Below are positions 1 through 9,013 of a stretch of 64,000 nucleotides of DNA, piece by piece (position 1 is the first letter of the stretch; every line of letters starts with the position of its first letter). A model generated the notes under the pieces. That model had not been told where the DNA came from. It made no database searches and worked only from the letters and a program-made list of their open reading frames with translations. Location: assembly GCF_050750585.1 (NCBI RefSeq), contig NZ_JBOJLM010000015.1:15825-79824 (forward strand), written 5' to 3'. The stretch is from Salinimicrobium sp050750585. Lineage in GTDB: Bacteria; Bacteroidota; Bacteroidia; Flavobacteriales; Flavobacteriaceae. The translations under genes were made by a program, and so were the position numbers.

Positions 1-311
1 GAGAGGCTTTTTCTCCCACCGATACGGTCGCCACAGCCCTGGGGAGCTGTATGATGACCATTATTGGTATTAAGGCCAGAGATCTGGGTATTAATGTAGA
101 AGGAACCACTGCCGGGATCACAAAAACTATGGCTGCAGATCCAAGAAGAATTTCAGGCATAAAAGTTGAACTTAGCTTTCCGGCTTCCTATGATGAGAAA
201 AACAGGAAGATCCTGGAGCGTGCAGCAAAGACATGTCCGGTGCTGTACAGCCTGCATCCCGATATCGTCCTGGACATTAGTTTCCACTATGAAAATACCA
301 TTTCTAAGTAG
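1..311 (+). CDS. OsmC-like family protein, C-terminal part
   Basis: The reading frame is already open at the left edge of the window, so the start is missing. What remains is the C-terminal half of an OsmC/Ohr-type protein. It shows the conserved stretch FSPTDTVATALGSCMMT with the first redox Cys, and a second Cys in TCPVLYSLHPD. Members reduce organic hydroperoxides through these two Cys residues in the cytoplasm. The OsmC fold is clear, but the exact substrate cannot be told from a partial protein. Its stop lies inside the start region of the next gene, a 23-base overlap suggesting one transcript. Confidence 0.85.
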   Translation, partial: EAFSPTDTVATALGSCMMTIIGIKARDLGINVEGTTAGITKTMAADPRRISGIKVELSFPASYDEKNRKILERAAKTCPVLYSLHPDIVLDISFHYENTISK

Positions 312-837
312 TCTTTTAATTCTTTTAGCCTCTTTAGGAGCGCAGGCTCAGGTGCCGGAAGAAAAGATAGGATGGGAGGAAAATGTTCTCACCTGGGAAA
401 ATTTTCAGGCCCCACCAGATCCTAACAGCCCTTTTTCTGCAAATACCAGTTCGGGCATCTCATACTCCTGGTCGCTTAAGACTTCTGTTTTAGGTAAAGA
501 ATATCAATTTGAAGTAGAATCATTTTTCAATCCGAAGAGATCGTGGGTGAAAGACAGTAATTCTGTCCACCTGCTAGCTCATGAGCAGCTGCACTTTGAT
601 ATCACAGAACTACACGCACGAAAGCTTCGGAAAGCGATGGTGGAATTTGATTTCAAAAAGAGCAGGGAGGTAAAATCTTCTTTGCAGGAGATCTATAAAA
701 ATGTTGAAAAGGAGCGGGCCCTAATGCAGGATAAATTTGACAGAGAGACAGGGCACAGTATGAATAAAGAAGCCCAGCTCAAGTGGCAAATATTGGTTAA
801 CGAAGAATTGAAAAAGCTGGAAGAATTCTCTTCTTAA
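289..837 (+). CDS. DUF922-type secreted protein, putative Zn-dependent protease
   Basis: The ATG at 289 is chosen because it begins a signal peptide (MKIPFLSSLLILLASLGAQAQ). The frame is open further upstream, but that part reads as an out-of-frame shadow of the OsmC gene. The mature part of about 160 residues carries LLAHEQLHFDITELHARKLR; the H-E-x-x-H (HEQLH) is the zinc-binding motif of DUF922 proteins, which are proposed periplasmic proteases. It overlaps the preceding gene by 23 bases and converges with the nitronate monooxygenase-like gene with a 4-base overlap at the 3' ends. Substrate unknown. Confidence 0.75.
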   Translation: MKIPFLSSLLILLASLGAQAQVPEEKIGWEENVLTWENFQAPPDPNSPFSANTSSGISYSWSLKTSVLGKEYQFEVESFFNPKRSWVKDSNSVHLLAHEQLHFDITELHARKLRKAMVEFDFKKSREVKSSLQEIYKNVEKERALMQDKFDRETGHSMNKEAQLKWQILVNEELKKLEEFSS

Positions 838-1778
838 AAGCTGGCGACCTCGGCTTTGGCTGCTTCAAATTCTTTGAGCATATCCTGAATAATTTCGGCT
901 GCAGGTTTGATGTCATGAATCAATCCCGAAATCTGTCCTATTTCCAGTTCTCCTTCCTCTAGATCTCCTTCAAACATGCCTTTTTTAGCTCTTGCGCGTC
1001 CCAGCAGTTCAATGAGTTGGTCTTTTGTAGGGCTTGTAGCATACAGCTCGGTTACCTGCTCAAAAAAGCGGTTTTTCAATAACCTTACAGGAGCGAGTTC
1101 TTTTAGAGTAAGAACAGTATCTCCTTCTTTGGCCTGCACTACCATTTCCTTAAAGTTTGGATGAGATGAAGCTTCATTGCAGGCAACAAACCTGCTGCCC
1201 ACCTGCACGGCATCGGCTCCCAGAACCATCGCGGCCAGCATTCCACGGCCGGTGGCAATACCTCCTGCAGCTATAAGCGGAATTTTGATTTGTTCCCTAA
1301 CCATGGGAATTAAGGTAAAAGTGGTGGTCTCATCCCTGCCATTGTGGCCTCCGGCTTCAAAACCTTCAGCTACCACTGCATCTACACCGGCGGCTTCAGC
1401 TTTAAGGGCAAATTTCACGCTGCTTACCACATGAACCACTTTGATTCCTTTTTCCTGTAGATAGGGAGTCCAGGTTTTCGGGTTTCCGGCAGAGGTAAAG
1501 ACAATTTTCACTCCTTCTTCAATGATGATCTCTATGATCTGTTCCAGGTTGGGGTAGAGCATGGGAACATTCACGGCAAAAGGAAAGGAGGTGGCTTTTT
1601 GACATTTTTGGATGTGTTCCCTAAGAACTTCAGGATACATAGAGCCTGCACCAATAATTCCCAGTCCTCCTTCATTGCTAACGGCACTGGCGAGTTTCCA
1701 GCCGCTCGCCCAGATCATTCCGGCTTGTACAATGGGATATTTTATGTTGAAGAGTTGGGTGATCCTGTTGTTGGTCAT
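834..1778 (-). CDS. NAD(P)H-dependent flavin oxidoreductase / nitronate monooxygenase family
   Basis: A 314-residue TIM-barrel flavoprotein of the 2-nitropropane dioxygenase (NMO)/FabK group. Visible marks are the N-terminal YPIVQAGMIWASG, the middle EGFEAGGHNGRDE with the His expected near the flavin, and the FMN phosphate-binding segment AAGGIATGRGMLAAMVLGAD followed by AVQVGSRF. Such enzymes oxidise alkyl nitronates; related FabK enzymes reduce enoyl-ACP, and the sequence alone does not decide between them. The length is usual. It lies just downstream of mnmA on the same strand, with a palindromic repeat in between. Confidence 0.85.
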   Translation of the reverse strand: MTNNRITQLFNIKYPIVQAGMIWASGWKLASAVSNEGGLGIIGAGSMYPEVLREHIQKCQKATSFPFAVNVPMLYPNLEQIIEIIIEEGVKIVFTSAGNPKTWTPYLQEKGIKVVHVVSSVKFALKAEAAGVDAVVAEGFEAGGHNGRDETTTFTLIPMVREQIKIPLIAAGGIATGRGMLAAMVLGADAVQVGSRFVACNEASSHPNFKEMVVQAKEGDTVLTLKELAPVRLLKNRFFEQVTELYATSPTKDQLIELLGRARAKKGMFEGDLEEGELEIGQISGLIHDIKPAAEIIQDMLKEFEAAKAEVASF

Positions 1779-1793
1779 AGTAAGGTTAGATAA

Positions 1794-1827
1794 AACCCTG
1801 TCAGGGGTTTGGAACCCTGACAGGGTT
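1794..1827. repeat. Two adjacent AACCCTGxCAGGGTT palindromes
   Basis: AACCCTGTCAGGGGTT (1794-1809) and AACCCTGACAGGGTT (1813-1827) follow each other with three bases between them. Each is a near-perfect palindrome, and the two can also pair with each other. The site is in the 68-base gap between mnmA and the flavin oxidoreductase gene, so it could form a hairpin in the shared transcript. Similar AACCCTGACAGGGTT sequences are, from memory, scattered through flavobacterial genomes; this has not been checked here. Confidence 0.7.
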
Positions 1828-1846
1828 GAAAAGTTCTTTTGCGAAA

Positions 1847-3034
1847 TTAAGAAATTACTCCTGAACCTATTAATTCATCTTCCCGGTACCAGGCCACAAA
1901 CTGGCCTTCGGTGATAGAAGGTTGTGCTTTGTCAAAAATAATATAGAGGCCGTGCTCTGTTTGGTAAAGCCTTGCCTCCTGAAGTTCCTGCCGGTAACGA
2001 ATTCTGGCCTTTACAGGCATTTCTTCATCTGTCTCCAGCTTTAAATCGGGCCGCACCCAGTGTATCTCATCGGGAGAAATAAAGAGGCCGCGACGGTAAA
2101 TTCCGGGGTGGTCTTTTCCCTGTCCGGTGTAGATCACGTTTTCTTTCACATCGGTTTCAATTACGAAAAGCGGTTCGGGGGTACCACCCACGGCAAGACC
2201 TTTTCGTTGCCCTTTAGTGAAATAATGAGCCCCCTGGTGACGCCCCACTTTTTTACCTTCGGAAGGTTGGTATGAATATTTACGGGACATGAATTGTAGC
2301 TCTTCCAGTTTATTCTGAAATTCTTTGGTTTCAGACTGAAATTTTTCTTCTGAAGCAGGAATTTCTACGATGTCACCTTCTTTAGGTTGCAACTTCTGCT
2401 GAAGGAATTCCGGAAGTCTTACTTTCCCGATAAAACAAAGTCCTTGTGAGTCCTTTTTTTCAGCAGTAACAAGATCCTGTTCCGCAGCAATTTTTCGTAC
2501 TTCACCTTTTTGAAGTTCTCCTATAGGGAACAGCGTTTTTGCAAGTTGCTCCTGTGAAAGCTGACAAAGAAAATATGATTGATCTTTGTTCTTATCTTTT
2601 CCCGCAAGCAGTTGAAAAGCCGTTTTACCATCAACCTGCGTTTCTCCCTTGCGACAATAATGACCTGTTGCAACATAATCGGCACCCAGGGATAGTGCAA
2701 TCTTCATGAAGACATCAAACTTGATTTCTCTGTTACAAAGTACATCGGGATTTGGTGTGCGGCCACGTTCATATTCGTTGAACATGTAATCTACGATACG
2801 TTCTTTATATTCGGCGCTAAGGTCTACGGTTTGAAACGGAATTCCGAGTTTATCGGCTACCAGCATGGCATCATTTGAATCGTCCAGCCAAGGGCATTCC
2901 TTGGAAATTGTTACCCCTTCATCATGCCAGTTCTTCATGAACAAGCCAATAACTTCATAGCCCTGCTCTTTTAACAGATAGGCTGCAACACTTGAATCTA
3001 CCCCTCCAGATAAACCTACAACTACTCTTTTCAT
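1847..3034 (-). CDS. mnmA: tRNA-specific 2-thiouridylase MnmA
   Basis: 395 residues covering the full MnmA enzyme, which adds sulfur to U34 of Lys, Glu and Gln tRNAs using ATP and a persulfide carrier. The N-terminal PP-loop GLSGGVDSSVAAYLL binds ATP. The first catalytic Cys is in PNPDVLCNREIKF, the second in SQGLCFIGK, and the tRNA-binding ATGHYCRK is present. A C-terminal beta-barrel follows. The middle part contains about 20 residues more (around EKFQSETKEFQNKLEE) than the E. coli type, as in many Bacteroidota. The ATG start directly precedes the PP-loop. Confidence 0.96.
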   Translation of the reverse strand: MKRVVVGLSGGVDSSVAAYLLKEQGYEVIGLFMKNWHDEGVTISKECPWLDDSNDAMLVADKLGIPFQTVDLSAEYKERIVDYMFNEYERGRTPNPDVLCNREIKFDVFMKIALSLGADYVATGHYCRKGETQVDGKTAFQLLAGKDKNKDQSYFLCQLSQEQLAKTLFPIGELQKGEVRKIAAEQDLVTAEKKDSQGLCFIGKVRLPEFLQQKLQPKEGDIVEIPASEEKFQSETKEFQNKLEELQFMSRKYSYQPSEGKKVGRHQGAHYFTKGQRKGLAVGGTPEPLFVIETDVKENVIYTGQGKDHPGIYRRGLFISPDEIHWVRPDLKLETDEEMPVKARIRYRQELQEARLYQTEHGLYIIFDKAQPSITEGQFVAWYREDELIGSGVIS

Positions 3035-3074
3035 AATCTTTCTCTCCCCTTTTTAAAGGTCTTGAATTAAGCTG

Positions 3075-3082
3075 CAAAAATA
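3075..3082 (-). promoter_or_regulatory. Bacteroidota -7 box for mnmA
   Basis: The minus strand reads TATTTTTG about 40 bases before the mnmA ATG, matching the Bacteroidota TAnnTTTG -7 consensus. No clear TTTG -33 element is seen at the right spacing, so only the -7 box is claimed. Confidence 0.5.
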
Positions 3083-3116
3083 CAGAAAATTTGCCACTTT
3101 TGGAGAGTAGAAAGAG

Positions 3117-3160
3117 AGCAGCCCTGACCGAACTGGAAGAACGGGCAGGGCTGCTTTTTA
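3117..3160 (-). terminator. GC-rich hairpin after the small lipoprotein gene
   Basis: The stem arms AGCAGCCCTGACCG and CGGGCAGGGCTGCT are separated by 11 bases, with one mismatch. The hairpin lies 28 bases after the stop of the minus-strand lipoprotein gene. The better T-run (TTTTT) is on the plus side; on the minus side CTCTTTCT follows, so it may work in both directions. Confidence 0.6.
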
Positions 3161-3182
3161 TGTTGTTTTGGCTGGAGGCCGT

Positions 3183-3593
3183 CTATAGCTGCCTGTCAAA
3201 GGATAAGACAGCATTCACCCCAGATATGTTGGTGGTAAAGGTGAAACTATCAGAACCATCAAAGTCAATAGTGCCATTTACTGCCTGAAGATTCGGAATG
3301 TAGATGGTGTAATTGTTATCAGACTTTTTTTCCCAGGCACCTTCGCTGTCTTCCAGAACACAGTCATTGTTGGCTGCATAAAGTTCCCAGCTTGCTGTTC
3401 CATTAGCTGTAAAGGTGATAGTAGAAGGTTGAGGGCATTGCAGGTCAATTACCGGTGGACTTACAGCGGTAAGTACCCAGGTGTCTACAATACTGGTTTG
3501 GGTTGGTGCTGCATCATCGTCATCACTACATGAAGTGAAGCTGAAAATTCCAAGCGATAAGAATAAGATTAAAAACTTTTTCATAATGTTCAT
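3183..3593 (-). CDS. Small lipocalin-like lipoprotein
   Basis: 136 residues with a lipoprotein signal peptide ending in FSFTSC, then the acidic run SDDDD common after the lipid-attached Cys of Bacteroidota surface lipoproteins. The rest (IVDTWVLTAVSPP near the start, a TITFTANGTASW strand) resembles the small 'lipocalin-like' domains found in many flavobacterial lipoproteins, with a WxL-type start and alternating beta strands. The ATG at 3593 or the one at 3584 (MKKFLIL) could be used; the latter gives the more usual signal peptide. Function unknown; probably on the outer membrane. Confidence 0.7.
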   Translation of the reverse strand: MNIMKKFLILFLSLGIFSFTSCSDDDDAAPTQTSIVDTWVLTAVSPPVIDLQCPQPSTITFTANGTASWELYAANNDCVLEDSEGAWEKKSDNNYTIYIPNLQAVNGTIDFDGSDSFTFTTNISGVNAVLSFDRQL

Positions 3594-3643
3594 TTTTTAG
3601 GGTTTTGGTAAATATATTAAATCTATAAATGTTTGAGGATTGC

Positions 3644-4325
3644 TTAAAATTCTTTTTCTTCTTTAAGTTTTCCGTTTTCGTAGTATTTCCAGGTGCCGTG
3701 GTGTTTATCGTTTTCATAAATCCCCTCGCTTACAAGCTCGCCTTTGCCGTTGTAGATCTTTGCAGGGCCGTGAAGTTTACCGGCTTTATAGAGCAGGTCT
3801 TCAAGAACAACGCCTTTAACAGAATATAGCTTTCGGGGGCCATCCAGTTGTCCTTTATTATACGTGGCTTCTTCGGCAAGTTGGCCATTATCGTAATAGA
3901 TTTTCTTCTGCCCATGTAATTCCCCGTTCACGTAATGCTCTGTCATCATAACAGCATCCGAATCTTTGTGGTAGTAGGTCCAGGTACCAGTGCGTTGTTG
4001 ACCAGTAAATCCGCCCTCACTTATAGTGCTGCCATCCTGCGCCAGGTATTTTGCTGCTACCTTTTCAGAATTGGGGTCAAAATTCATTACGGCAACAGGT
4101 TGTTTAAGTCCTTCCTGATAAAATTTAAACAATCCGATTCTTTTTTCCATGTTCGTATCTGCCCTCGAATTTAGGTTGGGATTGATTGTTGTCATAATAT
4201 TCTATCCACTCTCCATGCTTCTCTCCTCTATTGTCATAGGTGTTGGGCGAGGTTTGAGCCACGGCAGAGGATGTCAATAAAAGTATAAAGTATAAGGCAC
4301 TGAATGATTTAATTGTTACTGACAT
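3644..4325 (-). pseudogene. MORN-repeat (YwqK-like) secreted protein, split by a frameshift
   Basis: Two overlapping frames make one protein. The upstream frame (from ATG 4325) has a signal peptide ending SSAVAQ and a first repeat with GEKHGEWIEYYDN. It stops after FEGRYEHGKK. The downstream frame takes over at once with RIGLFKFYQEG and carries at least four more MORN_2 repeats (for example GTWTYYHKD, GQKKIYYDNGQLAEE, GPAKIYNGKGELVSEG, GTWKYYENGKLKEE). The switch is at a run of six A on the minus strand (plus 4141-4146): removing one base restores about 230 residues. It may be a real mutation, a sequencing slip or slippage on the A-run. MORN_2 proteins of this type are called YwqK antitoxin-like, but their role is unproven. 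Confidence 0.75.
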
Positions 4326-4381
4326 ATTTTTGTTTAAAAAAAATTAACTAAACTTAAACAGTATTGTTTGTTCTTTTACTT

Positions 4382-4389
4382 TAGATTTG
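4382..4389 (+). promoter_or_regulatory. -7 box of the fasciclin lipoprotein gene
   Basis: TAGATTTG fits TAnnTTTG, 25 bases before the ATG at 4415. TTG at 4364-4366 and TTTG at 4367-4370 lie upstream, but the spacings (15 or 11 bases) are shorter than usual, so the -33 element is uncertain. Confidence 0.45.
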
Positions 4390-4414
4390 AATCGTAACTT
4401 AAAATAAACTACAA

Positions 4415-5389
4415 ATGAAAGATTTATTAAACTTAAAAAAAATAGCGGCGGGCCTATTTTTTGTATTGGCTTTTACAGCCTGTAGCGATGATGACGATGA
4501 TACTGCCGTTCCGGTTGTGGAGACTAACACTATAGCCGACTTTGTTGCGTCAAATGACGATTATTCTTCGCTTGCTGCGGCACTCGAGGTGACCGGTCTT
4601 ACTTCAACGCTAGATGGAACACAAAATTATACTGTATTTGCACCCGATAATGATGCATTCGCTGCTTTTCTCTCAGACAACGGATTCTCTACCCTTGCTG
4701 ATGTTCCTGTAGGCGTGCTTACCCAGGTATTGCTCAACCATGTACAAATGGGAGAAATTATGGCAGCCGATCTTTCTACAGGTTATATTGAAAGTATGGC
4801 TACCGGAAGTGCTTCCGAAGAAAACCTTTCTATGTATATAAGTACAGAAAATGGGGTTATGATCAACGGAGTAGCCACTGTGACTGCAGCCGATATTGAG
4901 GTAGATAACGGAATTATACATGCAGTAGATGAAGTGATTGGCTTACCAAGCGTGGTGACCTTTGCTCTTGCCGATCCTACTTTTGACAATTTAGTGGCAG
5001 CACTTACCAGGGAAGATGATTTTACTTTCGTTTCTACTCTTATGGAGACTGGTTCACCCGCGCCATTTACAGTATTTGCGCCTACCAATGATGCTTTTGC
5101 TGCTTTGCTTGGAGAACTGGAGATGAACTCTTTAAGTGATATCCCTAAAGATGTTTTGGCGTCGGTATTGAGCTACCACGTAGTGGCCGGGGCAAATGTG
5201 AGATCATCGGCTCTTACAGATGATATGGAAGTTTCCACGCTTTTGGGACAGTCGTTCACTATTGACCTTGATAATGGGGCAATGATCACCGATGCCAACG
5301 GAAGAACAGCAAATATAATAGTTGTAGATGTACAGGCCAATAACGGTGTTGTTCATGTTCTTGATACTGTTTTGTTACCTGCTATGTAA
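4415..5389 (+). CDS. Fasciclin (FAS1)-domain lipoprotein, two domains
   Basis: 324 residues. The signal peptide ends in LAFTACSDDDDD, a lipoprotein site with an acidic run. Two FAS1 domains follow, about residues 40-180 and 185-322. Each has the FAS1 hallmarks: a YTVFAPDNDAFAAFL or FTVFAPTNDAFAALL block and a closing block with an H residue (NGIIHAVDEVI, NGVVHVLDTVL). FAS1 domains mediate adhesion to other cells or polymers at the surface. It has its own promoter and terminator, so it is probably a single-gene unit. Confidence 0.93.
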   Translation: MKDLLNLKKIAAGLFFVLAFTACSDDDDDTAVPVVETNTIADFVASNDDYSSLAAALEVTGLTSTLDGTQNYTVFAPDNDAFAAFLSDNGFSTLADVPVGVLTQVLLNHVQMGEIMAADLSTGYIESMATGSASEENLSMYISTENGVMINGVATVTAADIEVDNGIIHAVDEVIGLPSVVTFALADPTFDNLVAALTREDDFTFVSTLMETGSPAPFTVFAPTNDAFAALLGELEMNSLSDIPKDVLASVLSYHVVAGANVRSSALTDDMEVSTLLGQSFTIDLDNGAMITDANGRTANIIVVDVQANNGVVHVLDTVLLPAM

Positions 5390-5417
5390 TTAATTGTTTT
5401 GGTGGTTGGTTAAATGT

Positions 5418-5454
5418 AGAAGAGCCCGGGAAATTCCCGGGCTCTTCTTTTTTA
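5418..5454. terminator. Strong two-way terminator between fasciclin gene and yidC
   Basis: A near-perfect palindrome, AGAAGAGCCCGGGAA then TTCCCGGGCTCTTCT, is followed on the plus strand by TTTTTT. The genes on both sides converge here; the hairpin is 28 bases past the fasciclin stop and 18 bases past the yidC stop, so it can serve both. Confidence 0.9.
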
Positions 5455-5471
5455 TTGGTAAATAAACTCTG

Positions 5472-7310
5472 TTATTTCTTTCCTTTCTTTTGTTGTTCTG
5501 CCTGCTCCATCATCTCCTGCATCTTGCGGGCAAATTTACCCTGTTTCTTAGGCTTCTTCTTGTTCTCCTGGATTTGTGCGTGAATCTTGTCTTCATCAAT
5601 AATGAAGTTTTTGATCACCAGCATGATTCCAATAGTAATAAGGTTTGAAGTCAAATAGTACAGTGAAAGTCCACTTGCGTAGTTGTTGAAGAAGATCAAC
5701 ATAAAGAGCGGGGAAAGATACATGATAAATTTCATGTTAGGCATTCCCGGCTGTTGCGCATTCTGCATCGTTTGCCCGGTGGTCATCATCATATAGATAA
5801 AGATGGCAATAGAGGCGAGAATTGGAAACAAACTCACGTGATCTCCGTAGAAAGGTATATAAAAAGGAAGCTCCGCAATCTTATCATAACTTGAAAGATC
5901 ATCTGCCCATAGGAAGCCTTTTTGCCTTAACTGAAAAGCACTGGGGAAGAACATGAAGAGCGCGTAGAACACAGGCAGCTGCATTAAGGCAGGAAGACAT
6001 CCACTCATTGGGCTGGCACCGGCTTTACTGTACAGCTTCATGGTTTCCTGCTGCTTCTTCATTGGGTTATCCTTGTGCTTCTCGTTGAGCTCGTTGATCT
6101 CAGGTCTTAACACCTTCATCTTTGCCTGTGACAGGTACTGCTTGTATTGAACAGGGGAGAGCACAAGTTTAATTGCAATAGTCATTACAATAATGGCTAT
6201 TCCATACCCCATGTAATTGGTGATAAAGGCAAAGAAAGGAATGAATAAATACCTGTTGATCCAGCCAAATATTCCCCATCCAAGAGGCATTATTTCATCA
6301 AGGTTCCTGTCGTAATCATTAAGGATCTTATAATCACTGGGGCCATAATACCAGTTCATGTTGTAATTAAGCTCCCCGCCGTTAAGCTGTAGCGGCATGC
6401 TGGAAGCAAAGGCCTTGGTGTATAAAGTATCTACTTCCTCATCTTCCACAAGGTTTTCTGCCTTAAATGTTCCGGTTTCAAAAGGAGTGTCAGTAAGTAA
6501 TATCGAGGTAAAGAAATGCTGTTTATAAGCGACATAAGAAATGTCCTTTTCTTCATCTTCCCCGTCGTTCACTTCATCATCGTTTCCGCCATCATACTCA
6601 TATACAAGTTTGGTGTATCGGTTCTCATAAGTGATACTTTTTGCATGCCTGTATCCTTTAAGTTTCCAATCGAGAACTATAGGCGCCGAAGAGTTTAGAA
6701 CGTCATTTAAACCTTGTGATCTAACCGTAAAGTCTATCATGTACTCGCCAGGCTTCAGCACGTAGCGGTATTCAAGAAATTCTTCAGGAGAAACCTTAAG
6801 TTTCATCGAAACAATGGTGTTGTCCCCATTTTTGGTTACTGTCGGCTCAAAATAAAGGTCCTTTGTATTCAGTACCCGGCCATTTACAGTTGAAAAACTG
6901 AGGTTAAAAGATGCATTATCATCTTTTATAAGATAAACAGGAATAGAATCAAAGGTCTTGTAATTCTTCATTCTCGCTTCGGAAAGGTATCCGCCTTTGT
7001 TTGAAAAATTCAAAGCAAGAACATCGTTTTCAACTGAAGTAGTATTCTCTGAAGCCGAAGGTAAAGTAGCCGAATATCCAAATGCACCCAACCTGGATGC
7101 TGCCCGGGCTACCGCTGCCGAATCTGTCTCCTGTACTGCATCGTACTGAGGCACTTCTTCCTGCGCATCGGGAGTGACTACAACTTCATTATTTGCCGGT
7201 TCTTCCACAACTTCGGGAGCCGAAGGATTCATATACAACATCCATAACAGGATTCCCCCAATGAGAAGGAATCCTATTAAAGAATTAATATCTAATTTTT
7301 TTTCTTCCAT
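5472..7310 (-). CDS. yidC: Membrane protein insertase YidC
   Basis: 612 residues, the long Bacteroidota form. An N-terminal membrane anchor (SLIGFLLIGGILLWMLYMN) is followed by a periplasmic beta-rich domain to about residue 350, then the conserved 60KD_IMP core with about five membrane segments. The core includes YGIAIIVMTIAIKLVLSP, SGCLPALMQLPVFYALFMFF and SLYYLTSNLITIG. A basic tail rich in K, E and Q ends the protein. YidC inserts membrane proteins, with or without SecYEG. It lies 65 bases downstream of pyrG on the same strand. Confidence 0.97.
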   Translation of the reverse strand: MEEKKLDINSLIGFLLIGGILLWMLYMNPSAPEVVEEPANNEVVVTPDAQEEVPQYDAVQETDSAAVARAASRLGAFGYSATLPSASENTTSVENDVLALNFSNKGGYLSEARMKNYKTFDSIPVYLIKDDNASFNLSFSTVNGRVLNTKDLYFEPTVTKNGDNTIVSMKLKVSPEEFLEYRYVLKPGEYMIDFTVRSQGLNDVLNSSAPIVLDWKLKGYRHAKSITYENRYTKLVYEYDGGNDDEVNDGEDEEKDISYVAYKQHFFTSILLTDTPFETGTFKAENLVEDEEVDTLYTKAFASSMPLQLNGGELNYNMNWYYGPSDYKILNDYDRNLDEIMPLGWGIFGWINRYLFIPFFAFITNYMGYGIAIIVMTIAIKLVLSPVQYKQYLSQAKMKVLRPEINELNEKHKDNPMKKQQETMKLYSKAGASPMSGCLPALMQLPVFYALFMFFPSAFQLRQKGFLWADDLSSYDKIAELPFYIPFYGDHVSLFPILASIAIFIYMMMTTGQTMQNAQQPGMPNMKFIMYLSPLFMLIFFNNYASGLSLYYLTSNLITIGIMLVIKNFIIDEDKIHAQIQENKKKPKKQGKFARKMQEMMEQAEQQKKGKK

Positions 7311-7375
7311 TATAAAAATTAATAAACGCGGATCTTTCCGCTGTCATTGCCAGTCAAAATTGTGACCAAAAAAGA

Positions 7376-9013
7376 CTATTGTGCCAGGCTGGCATTATTT
7401 TTTTTCTGTGAGTATTCTTTTGCAGCTTTAATAAAAGCTATAAAAAGAGGGTGCGGGTTCGCAACCGTACTTTTGTATTCGGGGTGATATTGCACACCAA
7501 CAAACCATGGGTGGTCTTCTATTTCTACAATCTCTACCAGGTTCGTTTTTGGGTTAACTCCGGTGCTTTTAAGTCCGTGAGATTCCATTTGGGTGGTGTA
7601 TTGATTGTTGTATTCGTAGCGGTGGCGGTGTCTTTCAAAGATTTGGTTAGTGCCGTATACTTCTTTGGCAGTAGAATCATCTTTTATAGTACATTCCCAC
7701 GAGCCTAACCTCATGGTACCACCAAGGTGCGTAATTTCCTTTTGCTCCTTCATAAGGTCAATCACCGGGTGAGGTGTGTTAGGATCCATCTCTGTAGAAT
7801 TTGCCTTTTTAAGTTGTAGTACATTCCGGGCAAACTCAATTACTGCCATTTGCATCCCAAGACAAATACCCAAAAAAGGCAGTTTGTGCTCTCTTGCAAA
7901 ACGCACGGCATCAATCTTTCCTTCAACTCCGCGCTCTCCAAATCCGGGGGCAACTAAAATTCCGTCAAGGTGAGAGATCTTGTTCTGTATAGTGCTTTGG
8001 TTGATAAATTCAGAATGAATGCTTTCTACTTTTACTTTCACTTCATTTGCAGCACCGGCGTGAATAAAAGCTTCCAGAATAGACTTGTAAGAATCCTGAA
8101 GTTCAACATATTTACCTATCAGGCCAATGGTCACTTCATGTTTTGGATTCTTGTGCCGCTTCAAAAATTCATTCCACTGGGTAAGGTTTGGTGTGGTGTC
8201 ATCGGGAAGGTTCAGTTTCTTCAAAGTCACTGTGTCCAGACCTTCCTGCAGCATCATATTTGGCACATCATAAATGGTAGAAGCATCTATAGATTGTATA
8301 ACAGCTTCCTGTTTTACGTTGCAAAAAAGTGCCAGTTTGCGTCTTATGTCGTCAGAGAGTTCGTGCTCGGTACGGCATACCAGGATGTCGGCCCTAAGTC
8401 CGCTTTCCATGAGCGTCTTCACGCTGTGTTGGGTAGGTTTCGTCTTAAGTTCGCCCGCTGCCGAGAGAAAGGGAACCAGCGTAAGGTGAATTACCAGCGC
8501 ATTGTCATCTCCTAATTCCCACTTTAACTGCCTCACCGCCTCAATGTACGGCAGGGATTCAATATCTCCCACAGTTCCGCCAATCTCGGTGATCACAATA
8601 TCATACTCGTGGTTCTTACCAAGTAGCTGTACACGCTCCTTAATCTCATTGGTGATGTGCGGAATAACCTGTACGGTTTTCCCCAAAAATTCGCCGCGGC
8701 GCTCTTTTTCAATTACGCTTTGGTAGATGCGGCCGGTGGTAACATTATTGGCCTGGGAGGTATTCACGTTTAGAAAACGTTCGTAATGCCCCAGGTCGAG
8801 ATCGGTTTCGGCGCCGTCTTCAGTGACGTAGCATTCGCCGTGTTCATAAGGGTTTAACGTACCGGGGTCAACGTTGATGTAAGGATCCAGTTTCTGAATA
8901 GTGGTCTTGTATCCACGCGCTTGCAGTAATTTTGCCAGGGAAGCAGCAATTATGCCTTTTCCAAGCGAAGAGGAAACGCCGCCGGTGACAAAGATATACT
9001 TGGTTTCAGCCAT
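7376..9013 (-). CDS. pyrG: CTP synthase
   Basis: 545 residues, full length. The N-terminal amidoligase domain (about 1-270) begins TKYIFVTGGVSSSLGKGI with the ATP-binding loop, followed by KLDPYINVDPGTLNPYEHGE. The class I glutamine amidotransferase domain (about 290-535) has the nucleophile Cys in FLGICLGMQ and the catalytic His-Glu in GVQYHPEY. It makes CTP from UTP, ATP and glutamine. Position upstream of yidC with no terminator between them suggests cotranscription. Confidence 0.97.
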   Translation of the reverse strand: MAETKYIFVTGGVSSSLGKGIIAASLAKLLQARGYKTTIQKLDPYINVDPGTLNPYEHGECYVTEDGAETDLDLGHYERFLNVNTSQANNVTTGRIYQSVIEKERRGEFLGKTVQVIPHITNEIKERVQLLGKNHEYDIVITEIGGTVGDIESLPYIEAVRQLKWELGDDNALVIHLTLVPFLSAAGELKTKPTQHSVKTLMESGLRADILVCRTEHELSDDIRRKLALFCNVKQEAVIQSIDASTIYDVPNMMLQEGLDTVTLKKLNLPDDTTPNLTQWNEFLKRHKNPKHEVTIGLIGKYVELQDSYKSILEAFIHAGAANEVKVKVESIHSEFINQSTIQNKISHLDGILVAPGFGERGVEGKIDAVRFAREHKLPFLGICLGMQMAVIEFARNVLQLKKANSTEMDPNTPHPVIDLMKEQKEITHLGGTMRLGSWECTIKDDSTAKEVYGTNQIFERHRHRYEYNNQYTTQMESHGLKSTGVNPKTNLVEIVEIEDHPWFVGVQYHPEYKSTVANPHPLFIAFIKAAKEYSQKKNNASLAQ

